DNA of 64,000 bases from CAVONB01 sp963697205 (lineage in GTDB: Bacteria > Pseudomonadota > Alphaproteobacteria > Rhizobiales > Hyphomicrobiaceae), in assembly GCA_963697205.1 (NCBI GenBank), contig CAVONB010000008.1:62001-126000 (forward strand). Direction: 5' to 3'. The position numbers and the translations under genes are program-made. The notes beneath the pieces were generated by a model, which was given only the letters and a program-made list of their open reading frames with translations, ran no database searches and was not told the origin of the DNA. Shown here in pieces: positions 46,506-55,404 of this stretch (positions are counted from its first letter, which is position 1; every line of letters starts with the position of its first letter).

Positions 46506-47303
46506 TCAGCGCGCCTTCCAGTTCGGCTTGCGCTTGGCCAGGAACGCGTCGAGGCCTTCGTGGAAATCCTCGCTCGTGTAGATCATGCCCATGATCTCGC
46601 GATCGTCGATAGGGGCGGGCTCGGTACGCATGCGGCGCAGCAATTCCTTGGTGTAGCGCATGGTCAAGGGGGCGTGTCCCTTGAGCTTGTCGGCCAGCGC
46701 CCTGGCGCGGTCCATCACGTCTGCGTGGTCGGCGCCGACATCGTTTAGGAGACCGATCGTGCGGGCTTCTTCGGCTTCGATCAGGCGGGTCGTCAGGAGC
46801 ATGTCGACGACGCGGGGCTGGCCGACGAGGGCGACGAGGCGGGAGAGCGTGGCCGCGGCCAGAACGTTGCCGAGCGTGCGGGCGATCGGAAAGCCGAACT
46901 TCATGTCGCGGCTGCCGATCCTCAGGTCGCAGCAGGCTGCGATGCCCGCGCCGCCGCCCGTGCACGCGCCTGCTATGGCGGCGATGGTCGGGACGGGGCA
47001 GGTTTCGATGGCGGTGAAGATCTCGTCGGCGTGGGTCTCGTACTCGATGCCCTGCTGCGGGTTTTTGAAGTTGCGGAACTGGGCGATGTCGGTTCCCGCG
47101 GCAAAGGCCTTGCCGCCGGCACCGGTCAGGATCAGCACCTTGACGGGGCCGCCCAGGGTGATGCCGGAGCAGATCTCAGCCAGTCGGTCGTACATGCCGA
47201 AGGTAAGGGCATTGCGCGCCTGGGGACGGTTGAACGTGACGAGGCCGACCCCGTCATCGACCTCGTAGAGCAAGTCCTCGGTTGCGGCGCGGCTTTCGCC
47301 CAT
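46506..47303 (-). CDS. Enoyl-CoA hydratase/isomerase-family protein
   Basis: 265 residues, crotonase fold. GKAFAAGTDIAQFRNF and GACTGGGAGIAACCDLRIG form the oxyanion hole. The second catalytic Glu of crotonase, normally in a PE motif, is replaced in GFPIARTLGNVLAAATL, so the reaction may differ from hydration. ATG 47303 (MGESRAATEDLLYEVDDG) has GGGGGG upstream; an in-frame ATG at 47333 is the alternative. First gene of the minus-strand set with HIBADH, dehalogenase and isomerase. Confidence 0.85.
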   Translation of the reverse strand: MGESRAATEDLLYEVDDGVGLVTFNRPQARNALTFGMYDRLAEICSGITLGGPVKVLILTGAGGKAFAAGTDIAQFRNFKNPQQGIEYETHADEIFTAIETCPVPTIAAIAGACTGGGAGIAACCDLRIGSRDMKFGFPIARTLGNVLAAATLSRLVALVGQPRVVDMLLTTRLIEAEEARTIGLLNDVGADHADVMDRARALADKLKGHAPLTMRYTKELLRRMRTEPAPIDDREIMGMIYTSEDFHEGLDAFLAKRKPNWKAR

Positions 47304-47717
47304 TCGTCCCCCCGGCTGCGTGCGCGACGACATAAAGAGGGCCTGGAGCGTCGGCGGTATCCAAGGGCCTCGGCGTCCGGGTTCTCCCGGCTCGGCATGC
47401 GGCGAGGGGCCGAACGCCAGATCGCTGCGGTCTGATAGATGGCGCCGCGATCCGTCACCGCGCCTACGGTTGCATGCCGGCCGGGGAGGAGCAAGTGCGC
47501 GCCGGCTGGGTCAGGGCGGGGCCATTGCCGGGCGTGCGCGTGGCCGCCGATGTTCAACTGCCGGGGCTGAGACAAATTCACCCTCCGTAAGAGTACGATG
47601 GACGGTCGTTGAACTTCTGACTAGTGTCTCGCGTCACCGAGCCCCCGTCGAAACCGGCCACCCAGCAGAAGGTGGCGTCGACGTATCGGCCCGTCAGCAG
47701 GGTGGAGGACGCAAGGC
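47304..47717. other. Divergent promoter region, enoyl-CoA hydratase versus tctB
   Basis: About 410 bases between divergent genes. No convincing gene or strong dyad was seen. The part around 47605-47640 (TTGAACTTCTGACTAGT) is AT-richer and could hold the tctBA promoter. Confidence 0.35.
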
Positions 47718-48224
47718 ATGTCGAGGGATGTGAAGCCCGCGGACGATGGTCGTCGCGGGCTATTGAAGTCACCGCAGGATTTCGGTGCCGGCGTGTTCCT
47801 GCTGGCGATTGCCGCACTCGGCTTCTTCGGCGGCTTCAATCTCTCGTCGGGCACGTTGAACGCGATCGGTCCGGGCATGGTGCCCAAGGCGGTTGCGGTG
47901 ATGGTCGCTGCGTTCGGCGTCTTCCTGATCCTCCAGTCGCTGCTCGTCAAGGGGGAGTTGCTCGAGCGTTGGTCGATCCGCCAACCGTTCTTCGTGCTGG
48001 GCGCCGTGCTGCTGTTTGCGCTGACCATCCGGCCGTTCGGTCTGGTGGTGGCGGGCCCGCTGGCGATGATCGTGTCCTCGTTCGCCGAGCCTGGCACGAA
48101 GCTCGCAACGATCGTCATCTACGCGGTGATCATGACGGTGTTCTGCGTCATACTCTTCAAGATCCTTCTCGGCCTGCCGATCCCGATCCTGCCGGCTGGT
48201 ATCCACGTTCCATACCTCGGCTAG
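47718..48224 (+). CDS. tctB: Tripartite tricarboxylate transporter small membrane subunit (second locus)
   Basis: 168 residues with four hydrophobic segments: GAGVFLLAIAALGFFGGFNL, VAVMVAAFGVFLILQSLL, QPFFVLGAVLLFALTIR and the C-terminal LATIVIYAVIMTVFCVILFK. Typical TctB motif GPGMVPKAVA in the first loop. Ten bases before tctA. No substrate-binding gene is adjacent. Confidence 0.85.
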   Translation: MSRDVKPADDGRRGLLKSPQDFGAGVFLLAIAALGFFGGFNLSSGTLNAIGPGMVPKAVAVMVAAFGVFLILQSLLVKGELLERWSIRQPFFVLGAVLLFALTIRPFGLVVAGPLAMIVSSFAEPGTKLATIVIYAVIMTVFCVILFKILLGLPIPILPAGIHVPYLG

Positions 48225-48234
48225 GAGTGCGTAG

Positions 48235-49738
48235 ATGGAAGTGTTCGACCACCTTGCGCTGGGGTTTGCGACGGCGCTTTCTGTCAAGAATATCGGGCTG
48301 TGCTTCCTTGGCTGCCTGATAGGCACGCTGATCGGCGTGCTACCGGGTGTCGGCCCCGTCGCTACGATCGCGATGTTGCTGCCGATCACGTTCGGCATCG
48401 ATCCGACGGGCGCGCTGATCATGCTCGCGGGCATCTACTACGGTGCTCAGTACGGCGGTTCGACGACGGCCATTCTGGTCAACATCCCCGGCGAGGCGAC
48501 GGCGGTCGTCACGGTGCTCGATGGGCATCAGATGGCGCGCAATGGGCGTGCGGGCATCGCGCTTGGGATCGCGGCCATCGGCTCATTCTTCGCGGGTTGC
48601 GTGGCGACCGTCGTCATCGCGGCGCTTGCCACGCCGATGACCAAGCTCGCGCTGCTGTTCGGGCCGGCGGACTACTTCTCGCTGATGGTGCTCGGCCTCA
48701 TGTTCGCGGTCGTGCTGGCGCGCGGATCGATCCCGAAGGCGCTGGCGATGATCCTGGTCGGCGTCCTGTTCTCGACCGTCGGCACGGATCTGGAGACGGG
48801 CGAGGAGCGCTTGACGTTCGGCTGGCCCGATATCGCCGACGGGCTGAACTTTGCCTATATGGCGATGGGCATCTTCGGCTTCGCGGAGATCCTGCGCAAT
48901 CTGGAGAACCCCGAAGCGCGCAACGTCGTTCAGGGGTTGATCGGCCGTCTGCTGCCGAACTGGGCAGGATCTCAAGAGGTCGGCGGCGCCGATCCTGCGC
49001 GGTACCTTCATCGGCGGGTTCCTCGGCATCCTGCCGGGCAACGGCGCCGTGCTCGGCCCGTTCGCGTCTTATACGATCGAAAAGAAGTTGGCCGCCGACC
49101 CCTCACGCTTCGGCAAGGGCGCCATCGAAGGTGTCGCGGGACCTGAATCGGCCAACAACGCGGGCGCGCAAACCGCTTTCATCCCGCTGCTGACGCTCGG
49201 CATTCCGCCCAACGCGGTGATGGCGCTGATGGTGGGCGCGATGACCATTCACGGCATCGTGCCGGGTCCACAGGTGATGACCAAGAACCCGGACCTGTTC
49301 TGGGGCATGATCGCCTCCATGTGGATCGGCAACCTGATGTTGCTGATCATCAACCTGCCGCTCGTCGGCGTGTGGGTGCGCCTGCTGAAAGTTCCCTACG
49401 GCCTGATGTTCCCGTCGATCATCATCTTCTGCTGCATCGGCATCTACTCGCTGAACAATAACGTCAACGAAGTGATGATGACGGCTGTGTTCGCGGTGTT
49501 CGGCTACGCGCTCATCAAGTTCGGCTTCGAGCCGGCGCCTCTGCTCTTGGGCTTCGTGCTCGGACAGCTGATGGAAGAAAAGCTCCGGCAGGCGCTCGTT
49601 ATCTCACGCGGTAGCTTCATGACGTTCGTGGACCGGCCGCTGGCGGGCGGACTGTTGGCGTTGGCCTTCCTGATGATCGTGGTCGCGCTACTGCCGTCGA
49701 TCCGAAAGAGTCGAGAAGAAGTCTTCGTGGAAGACTGA
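48235..49738 (+). CDS. tctA: Tripartite tricarboxylate transporter large membrane subunit (one apparent frameshift)
   Basis: About 500 residues after bridging. First part: GTLIGVLPGVGPVATIAMLL, LAGIYYGAQYGGSTTAILVN, LVGVLFSTVGTD. The frame changes at the GG pair 48967-48968: LLPNWA in frame one continues as DLKRSAAPILRGTFIGGFLG in the next, then LPGNGAVLGPFASY and the ESANNAGAQTAFIPLLTLGI motif. Dropping one G joins both halves into a normal TctA. Without the correction the N-terminal half would be followed by about 60 unrelated residues. Confidence 0.85.
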
Positions 49739-49785
49739 GGCCGCGCCTGCGGGCTCGTCGCAGGCAGCAATCTTTGCTAAATGTG

Positions 49786-49812
49786 GCGGCGGCACCCCCG
49801 GGGTGCCGCCGC
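49786..49812 (+). terminator. Intrinsic terminator after tctA
   Basis: Arms GCGGCGGCACCCC and GGGGTGCCGCCGC with essentially no spare loop, so the stem will open by a few pairs; TTTCG follows on the plus strand. 48 bases past the tctA stop. Confidence 0.6.
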
Positions 49813-49883
49813 TTTCGCATGACGCTTCATTGCGTGATCCGCAAGCCCCGGATCGGGGCCGATCAGACCAAGGGGATGGTGCC

Positions 49884-51227
49884 ATGGCCGCATCGAATAA
49901 CGGCGGCGATGCCGCGCGCCTTTCGGCGGTGGCCGCGGCGGAGGCGATCCGGACGGGGGCGCTGGGGTCGGTGGCGCTGACCGAGGCGTGTCTTGCCCGG
50001 ATCGCGGCGCGCGATGACGCGGTCGGGGCGTTCGCCTCCATCGATCGCGACCATGCGCTGGCGCAGGCCGCGGACGCCGACCGCACGCTGCGCAGCGGGC
50101 GCGGCGTCGGGCCGCTGCACGGCGTGCCCGTCGCTATCAAGGATCTGATCGACACCGCCGACCAGCCGACCGAGAACGGCTTTCCCGCGCTGTTCGCGGG
50201 CCGCCGGCCCGAGCATGACGCGGCGGCCGTGGCGGCGCTCAGGGCGGCGGGCGCGGTTATCATCGGCAAGACCGTGACGTCGCCGCTGGCGGGGCCCGGT
50301 CCGATCAAGACGCGCAATCCGCACGATCTTTCCCGCCATCCCGGCACGTCGTCTTCGGGCTCGGCGGCCGCGGTCGCCGACGGCATGGTGCCGCTGGCGC
50401 TTGGCACGCAGACGGCGGGCTCGGTGATCCGGCCGGCCGCGTGGTGCGGCGTCGTCGGCTACAAGCCGACGTTCGGCCTCGTCTCGCGCCGCGGCGTGCT
50501 GATGCAGTCCCATACCCTCGACACGGTGGGCGTGATCGCGCGCACGGTGGAGGACGCAGCGCTCGCCGTCGACGTGATGGCGGGACCCGATGCCGGGGAT
50601 GCGGCCACGTTTGCGGCGAGCCGGGGATCGCTGTTGGTGCTTGCGCAATCGGCGCCCTTGGTTGAACCGGTCCTCGCCTTCTACAAGTCGCCCTTCTGGA
50701 CGCGTGCCGATGCGGGGACACAGGCGGCGTTCGGGGAACTCGCCGAGGCGCTCGGCACGCGTCTGGTAGAGATCGAGAGCCCGCTGTTCGATCAGGCGTT
50801 CGAGGCGATGCTCGATGTGATGGCGGCAGAGAACGCGGCGCATTACGGCGCCTTCTACGAGTCGGTCGGCCAGCACATGAGCGACAACCTCAGGGCGTCG
50901 ATCGAGCGCGGGCGCAGCCTCAGTGCGGAGCGCTATGTCAACGCGATCCTGCTGCGCGAGCGTGCCAATGGCGTGCTCGCGGAGCATTGCGCGAACTACG
51001 ACGCGATCGTGACGCTTGCCTCGGATGGTCCCGCGCCACTGGCGACGGCGCCGTTCACGCCGAACGTCAACGGGATCTGGACGCTGATCGGTGGACCGGC
51101 GGTCACGCTGCCGCTCATGGAGGTCGACGGGATGCCGCTGGGCGTGCAACTCGTCGGCGCGCGGCGTGACGACGGCCGCCTGCTGCGCACCGCACGCTGG
51201 CTTAGCGCGCACCTCGCCGCAGCGTGA
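49884..51227 (+). CDS. Amidase-signature family hydrolase
   Basis: 447 residues. Ser-cisSer-Lys triad: Lys in GVPVAIKDLIDTADQPTENG (near residue 81), and the Ser pair in GTSSSGSAAAVADGMVPLAL, with the nucleophile region TQTAGSVIRPAAWCGVVGYK. GTSSSGSAA replaces the more usual GGSSGGSAA. Hydrolyses an amide to acid and ammonia; substrate unknown, and GatA is unlikely given no gatB/gatC. ATG 49884 with AAGGGG upstream. Lies between TctBA and a convergent FAD hydroxylase. Confidence 0.87.
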   Translation: MAASNNGGDAARLSAVAAAEAIRTGALGSVALTEACLARIAARDDAVGAFASIDRDHALAQAADADRTLRSGRGVGPLHGVPVAIKDLIDTADQPTENGFPALFAGRRPEHDAAAVAALRAAGAVIIGKTVTSPLAGPGPIKTRNPHDLSRHPGTSSSGSAAAVADGMVPLALGTQTAGSVIRPAAWCGVVGYKPTFGLVSRRGVLMQSHTLDTVGVIARTVEDAALAVDVMAGPDAGDAATFAASRGSLLVLAQSAPLVEPVLAFYKSPFWTRADAGTQAAFGELAEALGTRLVEIESPLFDQAFEAMLDVMAAENAAHYGAFYESVGQHMSDNLRASIERGRSLSAERYVNAILLRERANGVLAEHCANYDAIVTLASDGPAPLATAPFTPNVNGIWTLIGGPAVTLPLMEVDGMPLGVQLVGARRDDGRLLRTARWLSAHLAAA

Positions 51228-51243
51228 GCCCCGGTGCGGCGTG

Positions 51244-52512
51244 TCAGACCAGCTCCTTGGGCTTGCGGCGCGCGAAGTCGAGCAGCGCGGTCTCGCCCAT
51301 CACGGCCTCGGGGCGCGCATTGACGAGTGCCACCTGGCGTTGCGTCTCGTTGGGGAAGTCCCGCCGGATATAGGAGCCGAGCTTCTGGGCTTGTCCCACG
51401 AACGTGCAACCGACGGGATGGCGCTCGGCGTTAAAGCGGGCCAGGGCTTGCGGCACGCTCGCGCCGTCGTCGAGGGCGCGGGCGAGAGCCTTGGCGTCCA
51501 TGGCGACCTTGACGATGCCGGCGCCCGTGTGAGGGCGTACGATGAAGGCGGCGTCGCCGATCAGGCAGGCGCGGCCCACCGCCATCGAGGTCGGTGCGAA
51601 ATCGTAGATCGGCTGGAAGAACGGCTGATCGATGAGCGACATCGCCTCGCGGAACTGCGGCGGCAAGAGGCGCTCGGCATCGGCGCGCAACTCTGCGATC
51701 ACCTGCTTGGAAATCAGCGGCGGGGGGATCGAGATATTGTGGGTGTGGCCGGTGTCGTCGGTCAGTAGCCGCCGCAACTCAGTGTCGTGATCGGTCGGCC
51801 GGTACCAGACGATGTTCCAGGCGCGGTTGCCGGCGCCCACGTCGTGGCTCTGCCCGACGGCGGGATAGCCGATAATCTGCTCGCCGGGCGGCAGATAGAA
51901 CGAGAAGGTGTTGACCACCTCGTCGCGCACGGCCGGGGCGAAGCGGGCCTCATCTGCCAGTCCGCGCCAGCCGACATAGCCCGAATAGACCATGTCCTCG
52001 CCGGGCAGGATCTTGCTACGTACGACCGAGCGGAAGCCGTCGGCGCCGATCAGCACGTCGCCTTCGACGGACGTGCCGTCAGCGAAGTGCGCCACGACGC
52101 CGTCGGCCATCTGGTCGAGGCCGACGAAGTCCTTGCCGAGATGGTAGATGCCCTCCGGCACCAGTTCTTCGAGGAGCTTGAAGAGGTAGAACCAGGACGT
52201 CGCGACCTGGGGCTCGCGCATGCGCGCGATGACGTTGCCTGACTGGTCGAAGGTGAGCCGCCACTCGAAGGGGACGCCGAGGTTGTCGGTGGAGCAGCCG
52301 ACGTCCTCGATGGCCTGGTAGAGCTCGGGGTGCGTCGTGATGCCTGCGCCGCGGCCGTCGAGGGGCACGGGCGAGCGCTCGTAGATGCCCACCTGCCAGC
52401 CGCGTTGCCGCAGATAAAGTGCAGCGTAAACGCCCCCCATGGAGCCGCCGATGATGATGGCGCGGCGCTGGCGGCCGATTTGGCCGGGGACACTGTCGGT
52501 TGAGCTGCTCAT
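51244..52512 (-). CDS. FAD-dependent aromatic hydroxylase, 2,6-dihydroxypyridine hydroxylase-like
   Basis: 422-residue class A flavoprotein monooxygenase. FAD dinucleotide fold AIIIGGSMGGVYAALYLRQR, the DG-type motif LIGADGFRSVVRSKI and the FAD ribityl motif CLIGDAAFIVRPHTGAGIVK, which resembles 2,6-dihydroxypyridine 3-hydroxylase and NicC relatives. Uses NAD(P)H and oxygen to hydroxylate an aromatic or N-heteroaromatic acid. ATG at 52512. The operator-like dyad TTATCGATCGAT lies 26 bases upstream. Confidence 0.85.
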   Translation of the reverse strand: MSSSTDSVPGQIGRQRRAIIIGGSMGGVYAALYLRQRGWQVGIYERSPVPLDGRGAGITTHPELYQAIEDVGCSTDNLGVPFEWRLTFDQSGNVIARMREPQVATSWFYLFKLLEELVPEGIYHLGKDFVGLDQMADGVVAHFADGTSVEGDVLIGADGFRSVVRSKILPGEDMVYSGYVGWRGLADEARFAPAVRDEVVNTFSFYLPPGEQIIGYPAVGQSHDVGAGNRAWNIVWYRPTDHDTELRRLLTDDTGHTHNISIPPPLISKQVIAELRADAERLLPPQFREAMSLIDQPFFQPIYDFAPTSMAVGRACLIGDAAFIVRPHTGAGIVKVAMDAKALARALDDGASVPQALARFNAERHPVGCTFVGQAQKLGSYIRRDFPNETQRQVALVNARPEAVMGETALLDFARRKPKELV

Positions 52513-52537
52513 CGGACGCCCGGTCCCTCACTTTAGT

Positions 52538-52551
52538 TTATCGATCGATCA
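52538..52551. promoter_or_regulatory. Candidate operator TTATCGATCGATCA upstream of FAD hydroxylase
   Basis: Dyad-like AT-rich element in a GC-rich genome, 26 bases upstream of the hydroxylase ATG. It matches the dyad at 56828 at 12 of 14 positions, with one change in the centre and one in the right arm. Confidence 0.5.
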
Positions 52552-52700
52552 TTAATGTGTGCCGTCCACAGCGTCAAGCCTAAGGCCGATCCACCCGGCT
52601 TACCCGTCCGACAGGATTGTGCCGGGGCGGCGACACCGAATCGGCTGCCTGAGGTAGTCTGTCGTCCTGATTGGTAGCCCAGACGAGCCGTCAAAGCGAT

Positions 52701-53834
52701 ATGTCCGCCGTGGACCCGACCGCGCCTCTTCATGCCCACCCGCTTGCCGTGGCCACGGTCCCGGCGGCGGTGGTGTGCGTAGGTGTGTCGTGGTGGAACC
52801 GCCCGACCTTGAAGGCGCTGTGGACTGCCGACGGGGCGCAGGTTGCATTCGTCGAGACGGTTGGAGAGGGGATCGAACGAGCACGCGCGAGCGGCGCGCG
52901 GCTTCATGTCTGGGCCTCGCGCCTGACGGGCGCCGACCGGGCGCGCGCTGCGTCTGTCGGCGTGGGGCTGGTCGCGGTGGAGGACGGGTTTGTCCGCTCG
53001 GTTGGGCTCGGGGCCGGCCTGGCGCGCGGCGGTGCCTATGTGTTCGACCATCGCGGCATCTATTACGACGCGACGGCGCCGAGCGATCTGGAGGTGATGC
53101 TGGAAGCGGGGTGCGTGGGTGGCGACGAGCGCGCGCGAGCTCGCGACCTCGGGGCGGCCATCGTCGAAGCGCGTGTTTCCAAATATAACGTCGGGCGGCA
53201 GCGGGCGGCGATCGCTTATCCGCACGGACGGGAGCGGGTTCTCGTCGTCGGCCAGGTTTCCGGCGATGCCGGCGTTCGGCGAACGGTTTCGCGCACGATC
53301 GACGTGGCGACGCCCGAAACGGTCAATCGCGACCTGTTGCGTGCGGCGCGTACGGAGTTTCCGAAGGCATTCATCGTCTACAAGCCGCATCCCGACGTGG
53401 CGACGGGTTTGCGGGCTGGTGCGGTCGACGCCAGGGATCTCGCGCAATGCGCCGATGCCGTCGTGGCCGATGCCGACGTCGTGGGGCTGATCGAGACTGC
53501 TGACCGCGTGGTGACGCTGTCGTCACTGTCGGGCTTCGAGGCATTGTTGCGCGGGAGGCCTGTCACCGTCCATGGGCTGCCATTCTACGCTGGCTGGGGC
53601 CTGACGGACGATCACACCTCATCGCCGCGGCGCACGCGCCGGCTCGACCTGGAGACGCTGATCGACGCGGCGCTGGTGCGCTACTGCCGTTACGTCGATC
53701 CGGTTCGGCTGTGTCCCGCGGCTGCGGAAGACATGGTGCGCGTGCTGTCGCGCCAGCGGCGAAATCGGGTCCACCGGCTGGCGACGCATGCACGTCGTCA
53801 GGTGTCGTGGGTGGGCCGTAAGCTTGGCTTTTGA
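52701..53834 (+). CDS. KpsC-like capsule polysaccharide protein, single-domain beta-Kdo transferase candidate
   Basis: 377 residues. Matches one of the two homologous halves of KpsC/LipA: VAVEDGFVRSVGLGAGLARG, the DHRGIYYDATAPSDLEVML motif, IVYKPHPDV, and the HGLPFYAGWGLTDDH segment. KpsC adds the beta-Kdo linker to phosphatidylglycerol for capsule anchoring (family knowledge). Full KpsC is near 650-700 residues, so this is half length. Divergent from the FAD hydroxylase, followed by two KpsS-like genes. Confidence 0.78.
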   Translation: MSAVDPTAPLHAHPLAVATVPAAVVCVGVSWWNRPTLKALWTADGAQVAFVETVGEGIERARASGARLHVWASRLTGADRARAASVGVGLVAVEDGFVRSVGLGAGLARGGAYVFDHRGIYYDATAPSDLEVMLEAGCVGGDERARARDLGAAIVEARVSKYNVGRQRAAIAYPHGRERVLVVGQVSGDAGVRRTVSRTIDVATPETVNRDLLRAARTEFPKAFIVYKPHPDVATGLRAGAVDARDLAQCADAVVADADVVGLIETADRVVTLSSLSGFEALLRGRPVTVHGLPFYAGWGLTDDHTSSPRRTRRLDLETLIDAALVRYCRYVDPVRLCPAAAEDMVRVLSRQRRNRVHRLATHARRQVSWVGRKLGF

Positions 53835-53963
53835 GCGGTCGACGGGGTGGCGAAACGGCGCGAGCGGCGGGTTCCTGCTCGCTGAGGCCTGGCGAATTTG
53901 TCATCGAATTGAGGCTTGTCTCCACGTGTCCGGCGTCCCAGCGAGGAATGGTGCCTCACGGCG

Positions 53964-55394
53964 ATGACGTCGACCCCGACAGTGCTGTTCCTGCAGGCGC
54001 ATCCCTCGACATTCGCGGTGCACGTCGCCGACGAGATCACGCGGCTGGGCGGGCGTGCGCTGCGGATCAATCTGTGCGGCGGCGATGTCTTGATGTGGCG
54101 GCGGCGCGGCGCGGTGAGCTATCGCGGCCGACTGGAGGACTGGCCCCAATTCCTGCGGGACTTCGTGGCGCGTGAGGGCGTCACGGATCTGGTCTACTAC
54201 GCCGATCGCCATCCCTATCACCGGGCGGCCGCGGCGGTGGCGCGGGAGCAGGGCCTGCGCGCCTCGACCTACGAGTTCGGCTATCTGCGCCCTGACTGGA
54301 TCACGCTGGAGCGCGGCGGGATGTCTGCCTGGTCGCATTTCCCGCGCGATCCCGCAGTGATCCGTGCCATCGCGGCGCAGGCGCCGGAGCCCGATCTCGT
54401 CGAGCGCTACACGTACACCTTCCGCGCAGAGGCGATCGCGGAAGTCAGCTACAACCTGGCAATGGTGCTTGGGCGGCCGTTCTTTCCGCACTACCGGACA
54501 GACAAGTATTACCATCCGGTTCTGGATTATCTGGCCTACATCCCGCAACTCGTCACGTCGCGCTCAGCCGACCGCCGGGCGCGGGGGCTTTCGCACGCGC
54601 TGATCGCGGATGGCACGCCGTTCTTCCTCGTGCCGATGCAGATGCAGAACGACTACCAGTTGCGCGCCAACTCGCCTTTCCGCCACCAGAGCCATGCGAT
54701 CGAGGATATCGTCGCTTCGTTCGCGGTTCATGCGGAGGGGGCGGCGCATCTCGTGTTCAAGGTGCATCCTCTCGACAATGGCCTGGAGCGTTGGTCGCGG
54801 CGCGTTGCCGCAATTGCAGAGGCGCACGGTGTGTCCGCACGCGTGCACCTGATCCGCGGCGGCGATCTGAAGACGCTGATCACCTCATCGGCCGGCGTCA
54901 TCGTGGTCAACAGCACGGTCGGCGTTCACGCGCTGCGGCACGGGACGCCCGTGAAGGTGCTCGGTGCCGCGCTCTACGACATCGCCGGTTTGACCCATCA
55001 GGGGCCGCTGGACGCGTTCTGGGCCGCGCCGCCGGTGCCGGATGCGGAATTGTGCTGGGCCTTCGTCAAGGCGCTGGCCTCGACTATCCAGGTGAAGGGG
55101 AATTTTTTCACGCGCGAGGGTCGTGCGGCGGCGGTGTCGCAGATGGCGCGGCGCATCGTAGAGGGCCGGGTCAACGAGCCCAGTGGGTTTGTCGCCCAGC
55201 CGCCGAGGTTGTTGCGGGCGGCGGCGATGGGCTTGCCGCTCAATCTTCATGAAGCCGTCGTGGCGGCCGGACTCAATCGGTTGCCGGAGACCGGCGACGG
55301 CCGGGCCAGGCCCGAGCCGGCGAGCGACTCAGGCGACGAAGGCGAGGCAGCGGCGACATCGGCATCGGCCCATGCCTTGTCGCGCGCCTCGTGA
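53964..55394 (+). CDS. KpsS-like capsule polysaccharide biosynthesis protein (copy 1)
   Basis: 476 residues, cytoplasmic GT-B-like fold. TVLFLQAHPSTFAVHVADEI starts the fold; RINLCGGDVLMW, RGRLEDWPQF, YYADRHPYH and KVHPLDNGLERW are KpsS-family positions; GVIVVNSTVGVHALRHGTPV holds the nucleotide-binding Ser-Thr. A C-terminal tail of about 60 residues is Ala/Glu-rich. KpsS adds the first beta-Kdo to phosphatidylglycerol. Only 10 bases separate it from copy 2. Confidence 0.78.
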   Translation: MTSTPTVLFLQAHPSTFAVHVADEITRLGGRALRINLCGGDVLMWRRRGAVSYRGRLEDWPQFLRDFVAREGVTDLVYYADRHPYHRAAAAVAREQGLRASTYEFGYLRPDWITLERGGMSAWSHFPRDPAVIRAIAAQAPEPDLVERYTYTFRAEAIAEVSYNLAMVLGRPFFPHYRTDKYYHPVLDYLAYIPQLVTSRSADRRARGLSHALIADGTPFFLVPMQMQNDYQLRANSPFRHQSHAIEDIVASFAVHAEGAAHLVFKVHPLDNGLERWSRRVAAIAEAHGVSARVHLIRGGDLKTLITSSAGVIVVNSTVGVHALRHGTPVKVLGAALYDIAGLTHQGPLDAFWAAPPVPDAELCWAFVKALASTIQVKGNFFTREGRAAAVSQMARRIVEGRVNEPSGFVAQPPRLLRAAAMGLPLNLHEAVVAAGLNRLPETGDGRARPEPASDSGDEGEAAATSASAHALSRAS

Positions 55395-55404
55395 GGCGGG
55401 GGTC

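Noticed and set aside
42773..47303. Defence or toxin system around the VWA protein
   Set aside because: No MoxR ATPase, kinase, nuclease or toxin gene is adjacent; neighbours are a stress protein and metabolic enzymes.
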